From Paulinella micropora (lineage: Eukaryota; Cercozoa; Imbricatea; Euglyphida; Paulinellidae), in NCBI GenBank assembly GCA_019918135.1, contig WBZZ01006783.1, positions 25,001-89,000 of the forward strand: a stretch of 64,000 nucleotides of DNA. The letters are read 5' to 3'. Below are positions 22,515 through 33,793 of the stretch, in pieces. The notes under the pieces were generated by a model. It was given only the letters and a program-made list of their open reading frames with translations. It was not told the origin of the DNA and did not search any database. Both the position numbers and the translations under genes were made by a program. Position 1 is the stretch's first letter. Each line of letters begins with the position of its first letter.

Positions 22515-25500
22515 ATGAACCATTTGGGCAATCCATGGAATTATCATTTTTACGGCTCTGTCATAGTGGATGAGAATTTAGAAATTGATGGAGTATTATA
22601 CGGCGATCATATTGAAGCAAACTCAATACAAGCAAGGACTGACGACATAACAATATCATCGCGAAATAATAACTCCTCTTTGTTGATATCTGATACTGGT
22701 TATGTGTCAATCAATAACGAAAATACGATTTACCAATAGCGGACGGCAAAGCAAATCAAATATTAAAAACGGACGGGTTGGGTAATACTTCATTTGCTAC
22801 ATTAAATTCAAGTTATATAAGCGATTTTGAACTGGATAAATTAACGGATGTAGTCATTACAGCACCAATAGCAATGAATAGTTATCAAACATATAATTCA
22901 ATAAACTGGGTAAATGAAACATTTCCGATAAATGTTGATGAATTCTGCAACATTAATATGGGCGGTAATTTGAATATAACAGGTGTAAATTTATTAAATA
23001 CAAAAGATGTTGATACTTGGATATCTGAGCACGAAGATAATAATGATAAAGTGTCAGCAGACTGCTCAATTATTAATACACACAGCGATGTTTTAATTAC
23101 AGGCACACCCGCCGATAACCAACTGCTCATTTATAGCACAGGGCAATGGAGAAACACAAACTCACCTTTTCTTAGATTGGATGGTCTCGCTATAATGTTT
23201 GGAAATTTAAATATGGGAGGATTTAACATAACAAATGTCGGTAATGTCGATGGTATTGATGTTTCCGTTCTGGATAGTTCTGTGGTTAAACTAACAGGAG
23301 ACCAAACCATAGCAGGGAACAAAATATTTACTACTACTTATTTGGGTATAAAAGATTCAAATCCATTAAATACAGGGAAGTTATTCTTCAATTACAACAA
23401 TAATACTGGTTCTATTTATTCATCGGAGGTAGGTGGAGCAACGGGATATCCACTATCTATTGTCGGTTCGTCCATAACCCTCGCTTCTACCACGGGGAGT
23501 GGGATAACATTGACGGGCAATGTTTTAAATTTTAACAGCACAACAGCAATCAGCGGACTTCCAGCACCATTCTATGACGGCGATGCTTCAACGAAGGCAT
23601 ATACCGATACGAAATTAGCAAAGGACGGCACAACGGCTATGACGGGCAGTTTAAATATGGGCGGTTTTGCGATTACGAATGTAGGCAATGTTGGTGGTGT
23701 TGATGTTTCTACTCTTGACACTTCGGTGGTTAAACTAACAGGAGACCAAACCATAGCAGGGAATAAAAAATTTACATCAACTTTAGAAGTAAGTGGTTCA
23801 TCCAATCCTACTACTTTTGACTGCATTGGCATAGCCTTTGATACAAAAATAGGAATGATTGCAGCACAAAAAACAGCAACAGCGACTTGGTATCCGATAC
23901 AAATAACGGGTTCGTATGTTGATTTATATTCAGGTAATACTTTAATTATAACCGCAACTGGAACAACATTAAGTTTGAATAACAACAAAATAACAAACTT
24001 AGTCACACCATCAGCAACAACGGACGGAGCAAATAAAAGTTATGTTGATACATTAGACGGGCAAAATGTGAAACTAACAGGAAACCAAACCATAGCAGGA
24101 ATTAATACATATAGCAGTGGTGTGGAAATAACGGGAAATTCAATAAATTCAACAACAAAGGGCACATTTATCGTTTTCAATTCTACCAGTGATATTGGGT
24201 CTATTGCTAGTTTGGATATGAAAACTTCAACATATTACAACTTTGAAATTTCTGCGAAAAAAATAAGTTTTATTATTGACGGGACGATTGTTTCGTGGGT
24301 TAATGCTACTGCCTTAGATTGTAATAGTAGTCGGATTGTTAATCTAGGAGCACCACAAAATGCGAATGAAGCGGTAAATAGACAATATCTGGATGACAAT
24401 TGTGTGAAACTAACAACAGACCAAACCATAACAGGAAGTAAAACATTTAATGGGGCGAGCACTGTGATAAAATATCTAACTTTAACGAACAATGCCGATT
24501 TTAATAATCAAACTATCACTAATGGTGGAAATATAACATATAATGGTGCGAGGATATTAAACCAAAATGGAGGGGACATATTCTTTTCACAGACATCAGG
24601 AGATTATCAATATTTCTTATTTACTCTAAATACTGCTACAAGTGGAACCGCAAACCAAAGAGGTTATGTATTCACGAATGTAGCATTTGATGCAAAAGGG
24701 GCGGGACTTTATATTTCAAAACTTTTGGACAATAAAAGCGCTTCATCTGACATTGGCCGTTTTAACAATGCTGGTGGTATGCGGTTTTATGGAGCCTTGG
24801 ATATGAACTCAAACAACATAACAAATGGTGGAACAATAACGGGAACTACATTAACGGCAACCGCAGGAATAACTACAACTACATTAACGGCAAGCGGATT
24901 ATTAACAGCAGATGGCGGTTGCAAGTTATCTATTCAAAATAAAGTAGATGGAGGACATGGACAGGGTATATTTCTGTGGGATACAGACAACACAGGATGG
25001 GGGATTTATATGGCTCAACCAGGGGCAGGTAAAAGTCTATCTGGAGGGTCTGCGGTGGCAGGCAATGATATTTCAGGCTTTGCTATAAGATTTAGGTCTG
25101 GTTTTGCTTCGGCGGATGGTTTTGTGTGGGAAAATTCTAATGAGCAATTGTTAATGTCATTAAATGGGGCAAACGGGACTTTATGGACGAAAGGATTAAT
25201 AACGGCTAGTGCGGGGATATCAACAACAACGGCAACCGCAAGTGGATTAATAACGGCAAATGCTGGAATATCTGTTGTCAATAGCACGGCAGATATAAGA
25301 GGAGAAGCAAGAAGTGGGTCTCATGCTACACCAGTCGGGTTATATGTCACAGCCAATCTTGAAGCATCTTCTGCTGCTGTTGAATTCAGATACAGCAACG
25401 GGACACAGGGAGTTGGTTTTGGTTATAATTCAATATATGCTACGGGAAGCAATATCAATCAGGACTTAAATTTTTATGCGAGGGGGACTGGAGCAATCTA

Positions 25501-26110
25501 TGCTCAGAGTGATGCAAGCATGACTACAGCATCCAGCGGATTTTTAACATTAAGAAAAAGACCATCAAATACGACCAACCCACAAATATTTATGAAAGCA
25601 GAAGATTCTTCAAATTATGCAGTGGTAATGAATACAGGCGGTTTATTACATGCTTGGACGACTTCATTATCAAACGGTGAGAATAATACAGGATATGTTT
25701 ATTTGACTGCGGGAGCAAATACATGGTCGTCTGGTTTAGACAGGAGATTAAAATCAGATATTAAAACACTAGACTGTGGTGATTGTTGTGAGAAATTAAT
25801 GAAAATTAATTGTTGCTCATATTATTGGAAATCAGACGAGAAAAAAGAAAAAAAGAGCCACGGATTTATCGCCGACGAGATTAAAAAAATATTTCCAGAA
25901 TTTGTATCTGAAAGTGGAATGAAGGCAGACGACGGAAAAAGCAAACTTGAAGGAGTATCATATATGGAATTTATACCAATACTGGTTAGTGCTTTTCAAC
26001 ACATGTCAGAAAAGGTAGTTAATTTAGAAAAAGAAAATAAACTTTTACTTAATATATTACAAGACCAAGCGAACCAATTAGCAGAAATCCGTAATTACAA
26101 TGCCCCCTAG
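22515..26110 (+). pseudogene. Long fibre protein with C-terminal S74 chaperone/protease domain
   Basis: 22515-22739 encodes the N-terminus. A frameshift near 22730 leads into 22778-26110 through LPIADGKANQILKTDGLGN, a motif typical of viral fibre shafts. The 1110-residue main part has repeats (VKLTGDQTIAGNK at least four times in variant forms, and NMGGFxITNVGNV), Gly/Thr/Asn-rich and probably beta-helical. Residues about 985-1110 match the intramolecular chaperone peptidase S74: SSGLDRRLKSDIKTL, YYWK, HGFIADEIKKIFPEFV, then a coiled-coil end. Such domains trimerise fibres and cut themselves off. It presumably binds host cells. One frameshift is the only defect seen. Confidence 0.85.
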
Positions 26111-26456
26111 ATTACACCCTCCACCTCCACTCATTGATATGACAGATGGCGAACTAACGCCAGAATTAAAAAATCGTGTTTTGGATATTTCATTGAAGAA
26201 TGAAGAAAAAAAAGTAGAGCACGAATTAGAAGATAACTGGAATTGTTGTTGCATAAAAAACAGACCAACCGACAGCCGACTTATTAAATACTTATTTCAA
26301 ATGGGTATCATTATTGCCATTATAACCCTTTGTATCGTGAGGTTGTCTGAAAAGAACTTACCTTGTGAGGTTGCTAACACTTATGTCGGAATCCTAACAT
26401 TACTTATAGGCATATTATGCCTTCCTTCTCCAAGTTCTGGGGGTGGCAAGAAGTAA
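26100..26456 (+). CDS. Small membrane protein
   Basis: 118 residues: a Pro-rich start, a charged helix, a CCC cluster (WNCCCIKNR), then two hydrophobic stretches (about residues 75-90 and 95-108) ending LPSPSSGGGKK. It overlaps the fibre stop by 11 bp. Two-segment membrane proteins with a Pro-rich end occur in PLVs and giant viruses. Function unknown. Confidence 0.6.
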   Translation: MPPRLHPPPPLIDMTDGELTPELKNRVLDISLKNEEKKVEHELEDNWNCCCIKNRPTDSRLIKYLFQMGIIIAIITLCIVRLSEKNLPCEVANTYVGILTLLIGILCLPSPSSGGGKK

Positions 26457-26485
26457 ATTAAGATAATAAACTAATTGTTAATATA

Positions 26486-26702
26486 ATGAAGTATTGTCAT
26501 TCGTGTAAATCTTCTATCCTCCCATATTTTTTGTGGGCAAAAAATGGAAATTGTGTAAGGAATGCGATTCGTGTCGCAAAAAAAAGAATATCAATAATGA
26601 AATATGTGTTCACATGAATAAACAGAAATATTGTTTGCTGTGTATAATGTCGGAAAAAAACCAGAACCGATTACTCATTCTGAACCATGGATGGAGTGGT
26701 TG
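26486..26702 (+). pseudogene. Possible zinc-finger protein, frameshifted
   Basis: ATG 26486 reads MKYCHSCKSSILPYF in one frame. 26533 onward in the next frame reads KLCKECDSCRKKKN and later CLLCIMS. The paired CxxC blocks resemble the C-x2-C ... K-x-C-x2-C motif common in DNA-virus proteins, split by a shift near 26530. Short, so uncertain. Confidence 0.4.
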
Positions 26703-26720
26703 GATTAAATATCATTACAT

Positions 26721-26960
26721 TCATATATATGTCATATACCATCTATTATCACCCGCACACATTAAAGGCAGTGCCTCATCAAAACTACGACACATATTAT
26801 TTCCTTTATTTATGAAAACACACTTAAACCCAGTATCTACCCCTTGCTTTATACAATAAGCACACGATTCATTCTTTTTTTCTGAGTATCGCGAGTAAAA
26901 GTCGCAGGCAGTCCGCGACATAGCAAATCTAGATAACACAAATAATAATATTAATAACAT
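26721..26960 (-). CDS. Small Cys-rich secreted or membrane-anchored protein
   Basis: 79 residues with a hydrophobic N-terminus (MLLILLFVLSRFA) like a signal or anchor, then several cysteines. It begins 8 bp beyond the stop of the upstream minus-strand gene, so the two likely share a transcript. No family recognised. Confidence 0.45.
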   Translation of the reverse strand: MLLILLFVLSRFAMSRTACDFYSRYSEKKNESCAYCIKQGVDTGFKCVFINKGNNMCRSFDEALPLMCAGDNRWYMTYI

Positions 26961-26967
26961 TATATAT

Positions 26968-27189
26968 TTAGCCCGCTTTACCTTCCTCTTTAATTATATT
27001 ATTATAAATCGCATCTCGTTGCTTATCTGATAGTGGTAAGCGGTAAAGGATATTTTGAGGTTTTCTGAAAATGTTAGGGTTTCTATTCACTAAGTTCTGA
27101 GTGATGCGGATTCGGTCAATTTCCTTTCCTAGCCGTTCTAGTTCCTCCAGTTGCTCCTCGTCTTTGCTTTTTTCCATTTTATTTTCCAT
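26968..27189 (-). CDS. Small charged viral protein
   Basis: 73 residues, strongly helical N-terminus (EEQLEELERLGKEIDRIR) then a basic/Pro middle. Divergent from the PLA2-like gene at 27212; the 22 bp gap holds one near-palindromic CTATATTATAG that could serve both. Confidence 0.5.
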   Translation of the reverse strand: MENKMEKSKDEEQLEELERLGKEIDRIRITQNLVNRNPNIFRKPQNILYRLPLSDKQRDAIYNNIIKEEGKAG

Positions 27190-27211
27190 CCTATATTATA
27201 GCAGATAAAAA
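27190..27211. promoter_or_regulatory. Shared divergent promoter
   Basis: CTATATTATAG lies between the start codons at 27189 (minus) and 27212 (plus). It reads as the viral TATA-like motif on both strands. Confidence 0.45.
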
Positions 27212-28750
27212 ATGCTGTTTGAAGAAAAAAAATGGATTAATTATTACAATCAAGCCAGAGGAGAACATAAGGGTCAGTCCAAAGAATTTATTACGGCAAA
27301 GGCCAATAAATTAAAAAGGGCAGATAGAATATTAGATGCTCTAACTTACAAAGAAACAGGAGATGATCCAACGATAGAAAAATTAAGGGACAAGATTAAA
27401 ACATTGAACCAGAATTTAGTATCAAAAAAATACTACAATATGAATTTGAATCAATTAAAGGAGCATCTCAGAGATGAAATGGACATTGAAGAATTTGAAA
27501 CAAAATATGGTAGTGCTTCCATAGAAGAACAAGTAAATAGACTTGCCATTGAAGCAAGTGGTATTAATAGGCAGAATATTGAGTTTATGAATAGAGATAT
27601 TGAACAAATGAATAGAGATATAGAGCAATTAACAAGCCGTTGGGGATATATAGAAGAAGAAAAAAAAAGACTTGTTAAACTTACTCGTAAGTGGATAACA
27701 CATTTATTGGAAAAAGGCAGAAATGAAATAAAAGTAGTAGCGAAGAGGGAAAACAAACAATGGCATACTCGGGACTTAAAAGAATGGGAACAAAACAGAT
27801 TAGAATATGAACAGAAAAACCCAGAGAATGCTTTGATTGAAGCAAAGATAGGAGAGGAACACAAAACACTTATGCCAAGATTAAAAGGTAAGCAGAGAGA
27901 TACGACAAGACTTGTAGATGCCATCATTAAAAGTATTCAAGATATAATTATGAGTCCTAAATTAAGTAGAATACTGGATACCGCTAAAAGGCTTGGTCGT
28001 TATAGTGTGAGCAGATTGGTATGGAATCGCTTATTAACTATTACTGCTAATCATCCTCAAATCCGTGTTATGACTGTCGCGGTGATGGGACGACCAAGTG
28101 CGGAGTCTTTCAGAAGGGCATTAGAAGCATTAGCAAGAAACGAAGCACCACCAGAGTTACCTCCACCTAACCCTCGTTTAATTGCGGTGGGACAACAAAG
28201 AATGGGTGATTACGTATTTTGGGATATGTTAAGAAGAGTAGGCGTACAAGCATCAACATTGTTCGCATGGAATACATTTAAAGGAAGTGTTGAAACTGCG
28301 GCCGCGGTTGCTTTTTGGGAATTTCTAAAGCACACATATAACATATGGACTGCTCAATTAGATGCTATTACTAAATTGGAAGAAGAACGATTTCACACTA
28401 CTGGAAGTAATTATAATGGCCCCGCCACACGAGTAGAAAGTCGTCTCCAATTAGAAGATAGAACTCGCGGTAAGTTTCCTTACATTTTACCAGCAGACAC
28501 TTTGGATTTGATTGCTTTTGAACATGATCTATTGTATGCTACTGGTGATAAAAATGTCCAAAACTTCGCCGACCAACGATACTTTGAAAGAATTACTAAT
28601 ATAACAGAGTATTTAACAAGTAATGGATTGGCGAGTGAAGAAGTTGCTAAAACTATTTCTGACAATTACAATTCAATGCTTTCAAAGCAGATATATCTAA
28701 AATGGCATTACAAGCACAGGGACGTGCTCGTAGTGGAGTGTCATACTTAG
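27212..28750 (+). CDS. Coiled-coil virion protein with phospholipase A2-like motif
   Basis: 512 residues, intact. Residues about 1-240 are charged coiled coil. From about 395, SNYNGPATRV followed by PADTLDLIAFEHDLLYATGD resembles the YxGPxN Ca-loop and D-xxxx-HDxxY catalytic helix of parvovirus VP1-type phospholipase A2. Similar domains are known in some PLVs and adintovirus-like elements. In those viruses the enzyme breaches endosomal membranes at entry; that role here is inference. The canonical Ca-loop GPGN is GPAT, so activity is uncertain. The stop overlaps the next ORF by about 50 bp. Confidence 0.7.
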   Translation: MLFEEKKWINYYNQARGEHKGQSKEFITAKANKLKRADRILDALTYKETGDDPTIEKLRDKIKTLNQNLVSKKYYNMNLNQLKEHLRDEMDIEEFETKYGSASIEEQVNRLAIEASGINRQNIEFMNRDIEQMNRDIEQLTSRWGYIEEEKKRLVKLTRKWITHLLEKGRNEIKVVAKRENKQWHTRDLKEWEQNRLEYEQKNPENALIEAKIGEEHKTLMPRLKGKQRDTTRLVDAIIKSIQDIIMSPKLSRILDTAKRLGRYSVSRLVWNRLLTITANHPQIRVMTVAVMGRPSAESFRRALEALARNEAPPELPPPNPRLIAVGQQRMGDYVFWDMLRRVGVQASTLFAWNTFKGSVETAAAVAFWEFLKHTYNIWTAQLDAITKLEEERFHTTGSNYNGPATRVESRLQLEDRTRGKFPYILPADTLDLIAFEHDLLYATGDKNVQNFADQRYFERITNITEYLTSNGLASEEVAKTISDNYNSMLSKQIYLKWHYKHRDVLVVECHT

Positions 28751-29076
28751 ATGCGATGAAATTCTGGAAAACTATCAAAACCACTCCTCCAGATGCGAAA
28801 TACAATGCTTTTATACACAATGTAGATCAAACATTAAATTCTATGATTGGGGTTATGAATAATGCGGGAGGTTTTGATAAAGACACTAACTTTAAAGTAA
28901 ATAAAATAGCCAATCCTGCTACATTTAGCAAACAATATGAAAAATTGGTAAATTCGTTTAATCAAATGGTAAAGTCGCAAGAAAAAGCGGATGGTGTGAA
29001 AGGATATTCTCTTATCGCACCAGCAAATGAAACTACAATTAATAATTTTATAGAAAAAATAAATACAATGAATTAA
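28702..29076 (+). CDS. Unknown viral protein, 124 aa
   Basis: A helical protein (FWKTIKTTPPDAKYNAFIHN ... FSKQYEKLVNSFNQMV) starting inside the 3' end of the PLA2-like gene in another frame. Gene overlap is usual for compact viral genomes. No motif recognised; a virion-core or scaffold role is only a guess from its position. Confidence 0.55.
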   Translation: MALQAQGRARSGVSYLDAMKFWKTIKTTPPDAKYNAFIHNVDQTLNSMIGVMNNAGGFDKDTNFKVNKIANPATFSKQYEKLVNSFNQMVKSQEKADGVKGYSLIAPANETTINNFIEKINTMN

Positions 29077-29079
29077 AAA

Positions 29080-30031
29080 AATACTTCAGCAGATATAGAG
29101 AAGGAAATAATTGTTGAGGTGAAGCCCACACTAAATCAAACAGAAATGGTAGTAGCACCTATATTCAATCGGACTTGGTAATAACTTGGATATACTTCAA
29201 GATAAGACATCCCAAGTGATGCATTTGAAAGGGTTCGTTAATATGCTAAAAAAGAAAACTGGAAAGAAAATATCTTTGACATTGTCAGATTATGACAAAC
29301 CTGTTAGTGGATGGGAAAAGGCCATAAGGCAAGCATTAAACAAAGGGGCTAGTAAGTCAGATATAGCAGAGGTAGATGATGTATTAGATAAGAGAATTTG
29401 TGAAGAAGTGAGGAGTAAATTGACACCAGAACAAGAGAAGCAATTAGAAGATTTAGAAATAAAAGATTCAAATGTGCCAATAACTCAACCATCGACACTA
29501 CAAACTATGCCACCACAACCAATACCAGCACCACAAACCATGCCACCACAAACTCAGCCACCAGCACCACAACCAACACCTGAACCCAAACCAATACCAG
29601 CACCACAGACAACAGCATTTGTAGAGGAACCTGTTCAACCGCCACAGAATGATTTAAAAGAAGACCCAGATAATGCAACAACTAATGCCCAAATGGTTGA
29701 TAGCATGAGAAGCATTGATAAATTGGTTGATAAGATTATGGGAAAATCTCCCGCTGATGAAAGAGAAGACCTATTGGCACTTATTCGTTTTCTAATGCCA
29801 AGCGACCAAAATGGTGGAATTGGCACTTCGCAAACAAATCCACTTATTAAAGGCAACGAACAAAGACGCGATCGTGTGCTAGCAACTAAGAATGATTTTG
29901 AATCACTAGACAACACACTTTATGGCAACACAAATAATCACTTTATGTTGAATAAATACAATAGAGCAGTCATGGAGACCAGAATGAATGAAAAAAGAGA
30001 GTTTCCAAAAAATGAAACGAAAACTGACTAG
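29080..30031 (+). pseudogene. Proline/glutamine-rich protein with 5' frameshift
   Basis: 29186-30031 is open for 281 codons without an ATG at its start; the upstream frame (PTLNQTEMVVAPIFN) stops at 29180 and appears to be its displaced N-terminus. Residues about 105-150 are a repetitive PQPIPAPQTMPPQ-type linker between a helical N-terminal domain and a C-terminal domain with LVDKIMGKSPADEREDLLAL. Probably a structural or scaffold protein by position before the ATPase and capsid genes. Confidence 0.5.
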
Positions 30032-30233
30032 AAACTTCTCAGCGGAAATCCCGCGACAAGTCCAAACTCGCCCAGAAAGAAAGGGTTTTAAACCGCTCGT
30101 CAATCCTCCAAGTAATTATGCTTTTGGTAGTCCTTATTCTCCTTATTTCTATAATTACGCTTCACCACCCCACCCATTTGGCGCCGAATATGATAATTAT
30201 AGATATAATCCAAACTATTTTCAAAACCCATAA
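30012..30233 (+). CDS. Small Tyr/Pro/Asn-rich protein
   Basis: About 73 residues from Met 30012 (or 81 from 29988): basic N-terminus, then YSPYFYNYASPPHPFG and YRYNPNYFQNP. It overlaps the previous frame and ends 11 bp before the ATPase start. Aromatic/Pro-rich small proteins like this are often virion components. No family recognised. Confidence 0.45.
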   Translation: MKRKLTRNFSAEIPRQVQTRPERKGFKPLVNPPSNYAFGSPYSPYFYNYASPPHPFGAEYDNYRYNPNYFQNP

Positions 30234-30244
30234 TATAACGAGAC

Positions 30245-31147
30245 ATGCCTAAATCTATACATAAAGGATTAATAGCAAACAAGTTGCCACGAAAAACACT
30301 TTTGAAGCAGAATCTGGAGAAGACCAACATAGAAAAAGCACACGAGGAATTTACTATTGACAGGCCAGTAATAACAGAGTTAGATAGCAAAAAACCGCCC
30401 AAATTTAATAATGCCTTGGAAATACAACCAATTAAAACACAAAGAGATGGCGTTGAATTGCTTCCTATTCAAAAAGAAGGAATATTGCCAGCAATGGGGA
30501 CTATGGTTATATGTGCAAGCACTGGCGGGGGGAAATCAGTTATGATTTGTAATCTACTCGCCAAAAAGAACATGTTGAAAGGTTTTTATGATAGAATAGT
30601 CGTCTTTTGCTTAAGTCCGTGCCCGATTTTGGAAGACACTCTCAAGTTAAAAAAAGAAGACATAATCAAAGAATATAGACCTGAGTTAATGAGAGAAATA
30701 TTAACCAAACAAAAGGAACTGATTAAAACTAAAGGTTTTAAGAAGGCACCAAAGATATTATTGTTATTGGATGACATTGCGCAGAGTAAAACTTTTCTCA
30801 AATCAGAAGTGCTTACCGAGTTGTTTTTCGCTTCAACACATGCTAAAGTGTCAGTCTGGGTAGCAACTCAGAGTTATACACAACTTCCACGAAGAATAAG
30901 AATTAATTGCCATTGGATGATTATTTTTAATGGAGTGAGGAGAAGCGAACTTGACAGACTGGCAGATGAATATGAAAGTCCTTTTCTCACTAAAAAGGAA
31001 TTTTACAATATGGTTAAATATGCTACGGCAGAACCTTATTCATTTCTAGCAATTAATAATACTGCTAGTGATAGAACAACCCAGTTTAGAAAGAATTGCT
31101 CTACTATATTGCGATTAAATAAGGATAGAGATATGACAAACTTGTAA
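30245..31147 (+). CDS. Genome-packaging ATPase, FtsK-HerA/A32 type
   Basis: 300 residues, intact. Walker A CASTGGGKS (about residues 88-96) and Walker B ILLLLDDIA (about 173-180), followed by TQSYTQLPRRIR, where the conserved Gln of the HerA/A32 family is expected. The length fits PLV and virophage packaging ATPases. It drives viral DNA into the preformed capsid. It lies upstream of the capsid genes in the usual morphogenesis cluster, with ATAATATAACG just before its ATG. Confidence 0.9.
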   Translation: MPKSIHKGLIANKLPRKTLLKQNLEKTNIEKAHEEFTIDRPVITELDSKKPPKFNNALEIQPIKTQRDGVELLPIQKEGILPAMGTMVICASTGGGKSVMICNLLAKKNMLKGFYDRIVVFCLSPCPILEDTLKLKKEDIIKEYRPELMREILTKQKELIKTKGFKKAPKILLLLDDIAQSKTFLKSEVLTELFFASTHAKVSVWVATQSYTQLPRRIRINCHWMIIFNGVRRSELDRLADEYESPFLTKKEFYNMVKYATAEPYSFLAINNTASDRTTQFRKNCSTILRLNKDRDMTNL

Positions 31148-31188
31148 AAAATTAAATTAAATGGTTTTTTTTTGCCATAATATATGAC

Positions 31189-31767
31189 ATGACGGAATCA
31201 ACTAAATTATACAAAACTTGCTATCATCAGGCAATCGCACTTTGGCATAAACAAAATGCACAAGTAAAATTCGTAACCATTCGTAAGGGAACGCCCGAAT
31301 ACTTAGCAGTAAGGAAGATAGAAGAGGATATTAAGAGTGGTAAGATTAAGTGTCAATTAAAGCCAAAAGTAAGCAAAGTAAGTAAGAAAAATGAACAACC
31401 TATTGCCAGCGGGCAACCAGACCAAGTGCCAGACGAAGCATTGAAAAGAAAGGCTTCGGACATAGCATCGGCGAATAATTCGTCTCCTGAACCAAATGCA
31501 AAAACTGTTGAAATGTCTCCAGCGCCTAAGGTTGAACAATCCCTACCAAAATCTGTTAATCCCACTCCTGTTGCAGTGCCAAAAAAAACTACCACAACAC
31601 CAGCAAGCAAGATAGAAGCAATAGAAGATGCTTCTAAGGAAACTCCGCCACCAACTAAGGAAGTTGCGCAAACTAATGATGTTGATGTAAATCAAGCCAT
31701 AGCGGATTTAAAGAAAATGAAAGAGGAAAGAATTACACACAAGAATTTACAAATTATGAAAAAATAA
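31189..31767 (+). CDS. Basic N-domain plus low-complexity tail protein
   Basis: 192 residues. The N-terminal 60 (YHQAIALWHKQN ... VTIRKGTPEYLAVRKI) resemble a short domain in DNA-virus proteins with a W...KKGT-EY motif. The rest is Pro/Ala/Lys/Thr-rich and likely disordered. Intact, with ATAATATAT 4 bp upstream. Could bind DNA; not established. Confidence 0.5.
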   Translation: MTESTKLYKTCYHQAIALWHKQNAQVKFVTIRKGTPEYLAVRKIEEDIKSGKIKCQLKPKVSKVSKKNEQPIASGQPDQVPDEALKRKASDIASANNSSPEPNAKTVEMSPAPKVEQSLPKSVNPTPVAVPKKTTTTPASKIEAIEDASKETPPPTKEVAQTNDVDVNQAIADLKKMKEERITHKNLQIMKK

Positions 31768-31802
31768 TTAATTGTAATTGATAAAATAATTATTATTATA
31801 TA

Positions 31803-32200
31803 ATGATTAAAAACACACATGCCTCCAATAGATTATCTAATGAGTTTATTAACAAACTCAACGAAGGAAACCGACCCGCGAGTGATGTGTTTCAATTGAA
31901 TCAATTTGAAATGTGGAGTAGTAATGGTGCCCCATTAGTTAATCAACCATTGACAGAATTTGGCGACCTTGTCTCACATGAGAAGAGCACTATTCAAAAC
32001 ACATTAACAGACATTTCTGATAACAAAGAAAATGCGGATGTTGTTGATTTGGACACTGCTGTTAGCAGTTTGGCTTATTTAAAGAAAGCGGTTCAAATGC
32101 TGAGGCAAGAGAGTTTCAATTGACTTCACCACAAGATACAAGACTTGACAATATACAGAAATCAGTTGATATTATTAGACAATCCGTTTCAAGTGAATAA
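31803..32200 (+). pseudogene. Small viral protein, 3' frameshift
   Basis: 31803-32123 gives 106 residues ending RQESFN. The next frame continues QLTSPQDTRLDNIQKSVDII to TAA at 32198-32200, a natural helical C-terminus, so a frameshift near 32117 has truncated the gene. Located just before the major capsid gene. Function unknown. Confidence 0.5.
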
Positions 32201-32280
32201 TTAATTATTTTTAAATTCTATTATTATTTTTTTATTATAGGAACATTGCGAATTTTACTATCCTACAAGCACACAAAAAA

Positions 32281-33702
32281 ATGGAAGGAAAGGATTCTAA
32301 AAATACTGAGGAGTTGATGACCCTCAACAACCTCAGATATGAGTTGCCAGCAAATCTAGCACTCACTGAACAGGGAATTATCTTTAAGAAAAATTTCTCT
32401 GACCAGCAGACTTACACCAGTTCGTCGGGGACTGAAATGATTTTTACATTGCAAGCAAGCACTGATTTTGTTTATGGGAAGAATTGTTATTTAACATTTG
32501 ATATTAAAGCTGATGGGTTGGTTACTACCGCCGGAAACAACTGCGGGATCGGTTTTCTAAATACTCCCGCTACCGCTATTTTTGAAAGATTTCTGCTAGA
32601 AAGTAAGGATGGTAGCGAACTTGAACGAATTGAAGATTTGAATAAGATGATGCGAAATATTCTCCCGTGGCACTATCCTCTTGATTATCGCGGTCAGGCA
32701 CAGATGGCAGGACAACGCGATTCTCTATCTGTTAGTAGTGGTATTGGTGCTACTACTGATGTTCCTAACTTTTCCGTTAATACTCCAACTGTCGTGGGCA
32801 CTGGTAATTATTTGAAAGTTTGTATTCCTCTTCATTACTTTTCGGGAGTGTTTAATGAAGAAACTCTTATTCCTCCCTCTCTGATTAGTGGTATGAGGCT
32901 TCGTTTGACATTTGCACCGCCTCAGGAAGCATTATCCGTTATTGGCACCACTGACGGAAAGGCGGCGGCTGGTTTAAGTGGCACTGCTTTGACTTTCACC
33001 ATATCAAATCCAGTGGTTATGTTGGAGACATTCTCTCTTGCTCCCGCTGTCCAGAGAAATATTCTTGAACAGATGGGAAGTAAGGATGGTCTCCCCTACA
33101 CTTATGAAACATATTATAACCAAAAGGCAAATCCAGGCACATCGGATGATTTTAATCTTCAAGTGAATAAGGCCGTTGCTCGCGCTCAGTGCTTGTATAT
33201 CGTCACGCAAAATGTGCTTGCTGATAATGTTGGTATTGATAACCTTGGAACTGCTCAAATGCCTTATAAGCAGTATCAACGTCGTATTGGTGATTGGTAT
33301 GCTCCGCAACAGAAGATGGAACTCGGAGGAAGCACCGATACTCTTGCTGCTGTTCAACGAGGATGTGCAGAGTTGTATATCAACAATCTTCAATCAACTA
33401 TGGGGATTCGCGATGCTTATATGACTTCCTCTGTTTCACTTGAAAACTTTCGCTAAGTTTATGGCGATTCGGATGTTGTTGCAACTCCCACTGCCACTAA
33501 TGGTGGTTTTGCTACCATTATCCAAACTCTCAATCAGTCGCCGCACATTGGAGCGTCTGGTCTCGCAGTCAATAATTCGCGAACTGCTGAAGTTACCCTT
33601 CGTTATGCTGCAGATTATGATGCTAATCGTGCCATCACCGCTTGGTTGAAATATGTCAAAGTCGCGTCTATCTATCCATCCAGCGCAGTTATTAAACAAT
33701 GA
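32281..33702 (+). pseudogene. Major capsid protein (PLV type), one nonsense codon
   Basis: The frame is open for 391 codons, has one in-frame TAA (33454-33456), then stays open to TGA at 33700-33702 for about 472 codons in total, the expected size for a double jelly-roll PLV capsid protein. Features: an early FSDQQTYTSSSGTEMIFTL strand region, ERFLLESKDGSELERIEDLN, LKVCIPLHYFSGVFNEETLI (a block common in these capsids), and ALTFTISNPVVMLETF. It follows the ATPase and precedes the penton-like gene, the canonical order. Product would be truncated without read-through. Confidence 0.85.
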
Positions 33703-33793
33703 GTTAATAATGAGCATTATTTATTTAAAATACGTGTAGCCAAAAAACAATAAAAAAAATCAAAATTAAAATATATTCTTTTACAATATAGCA

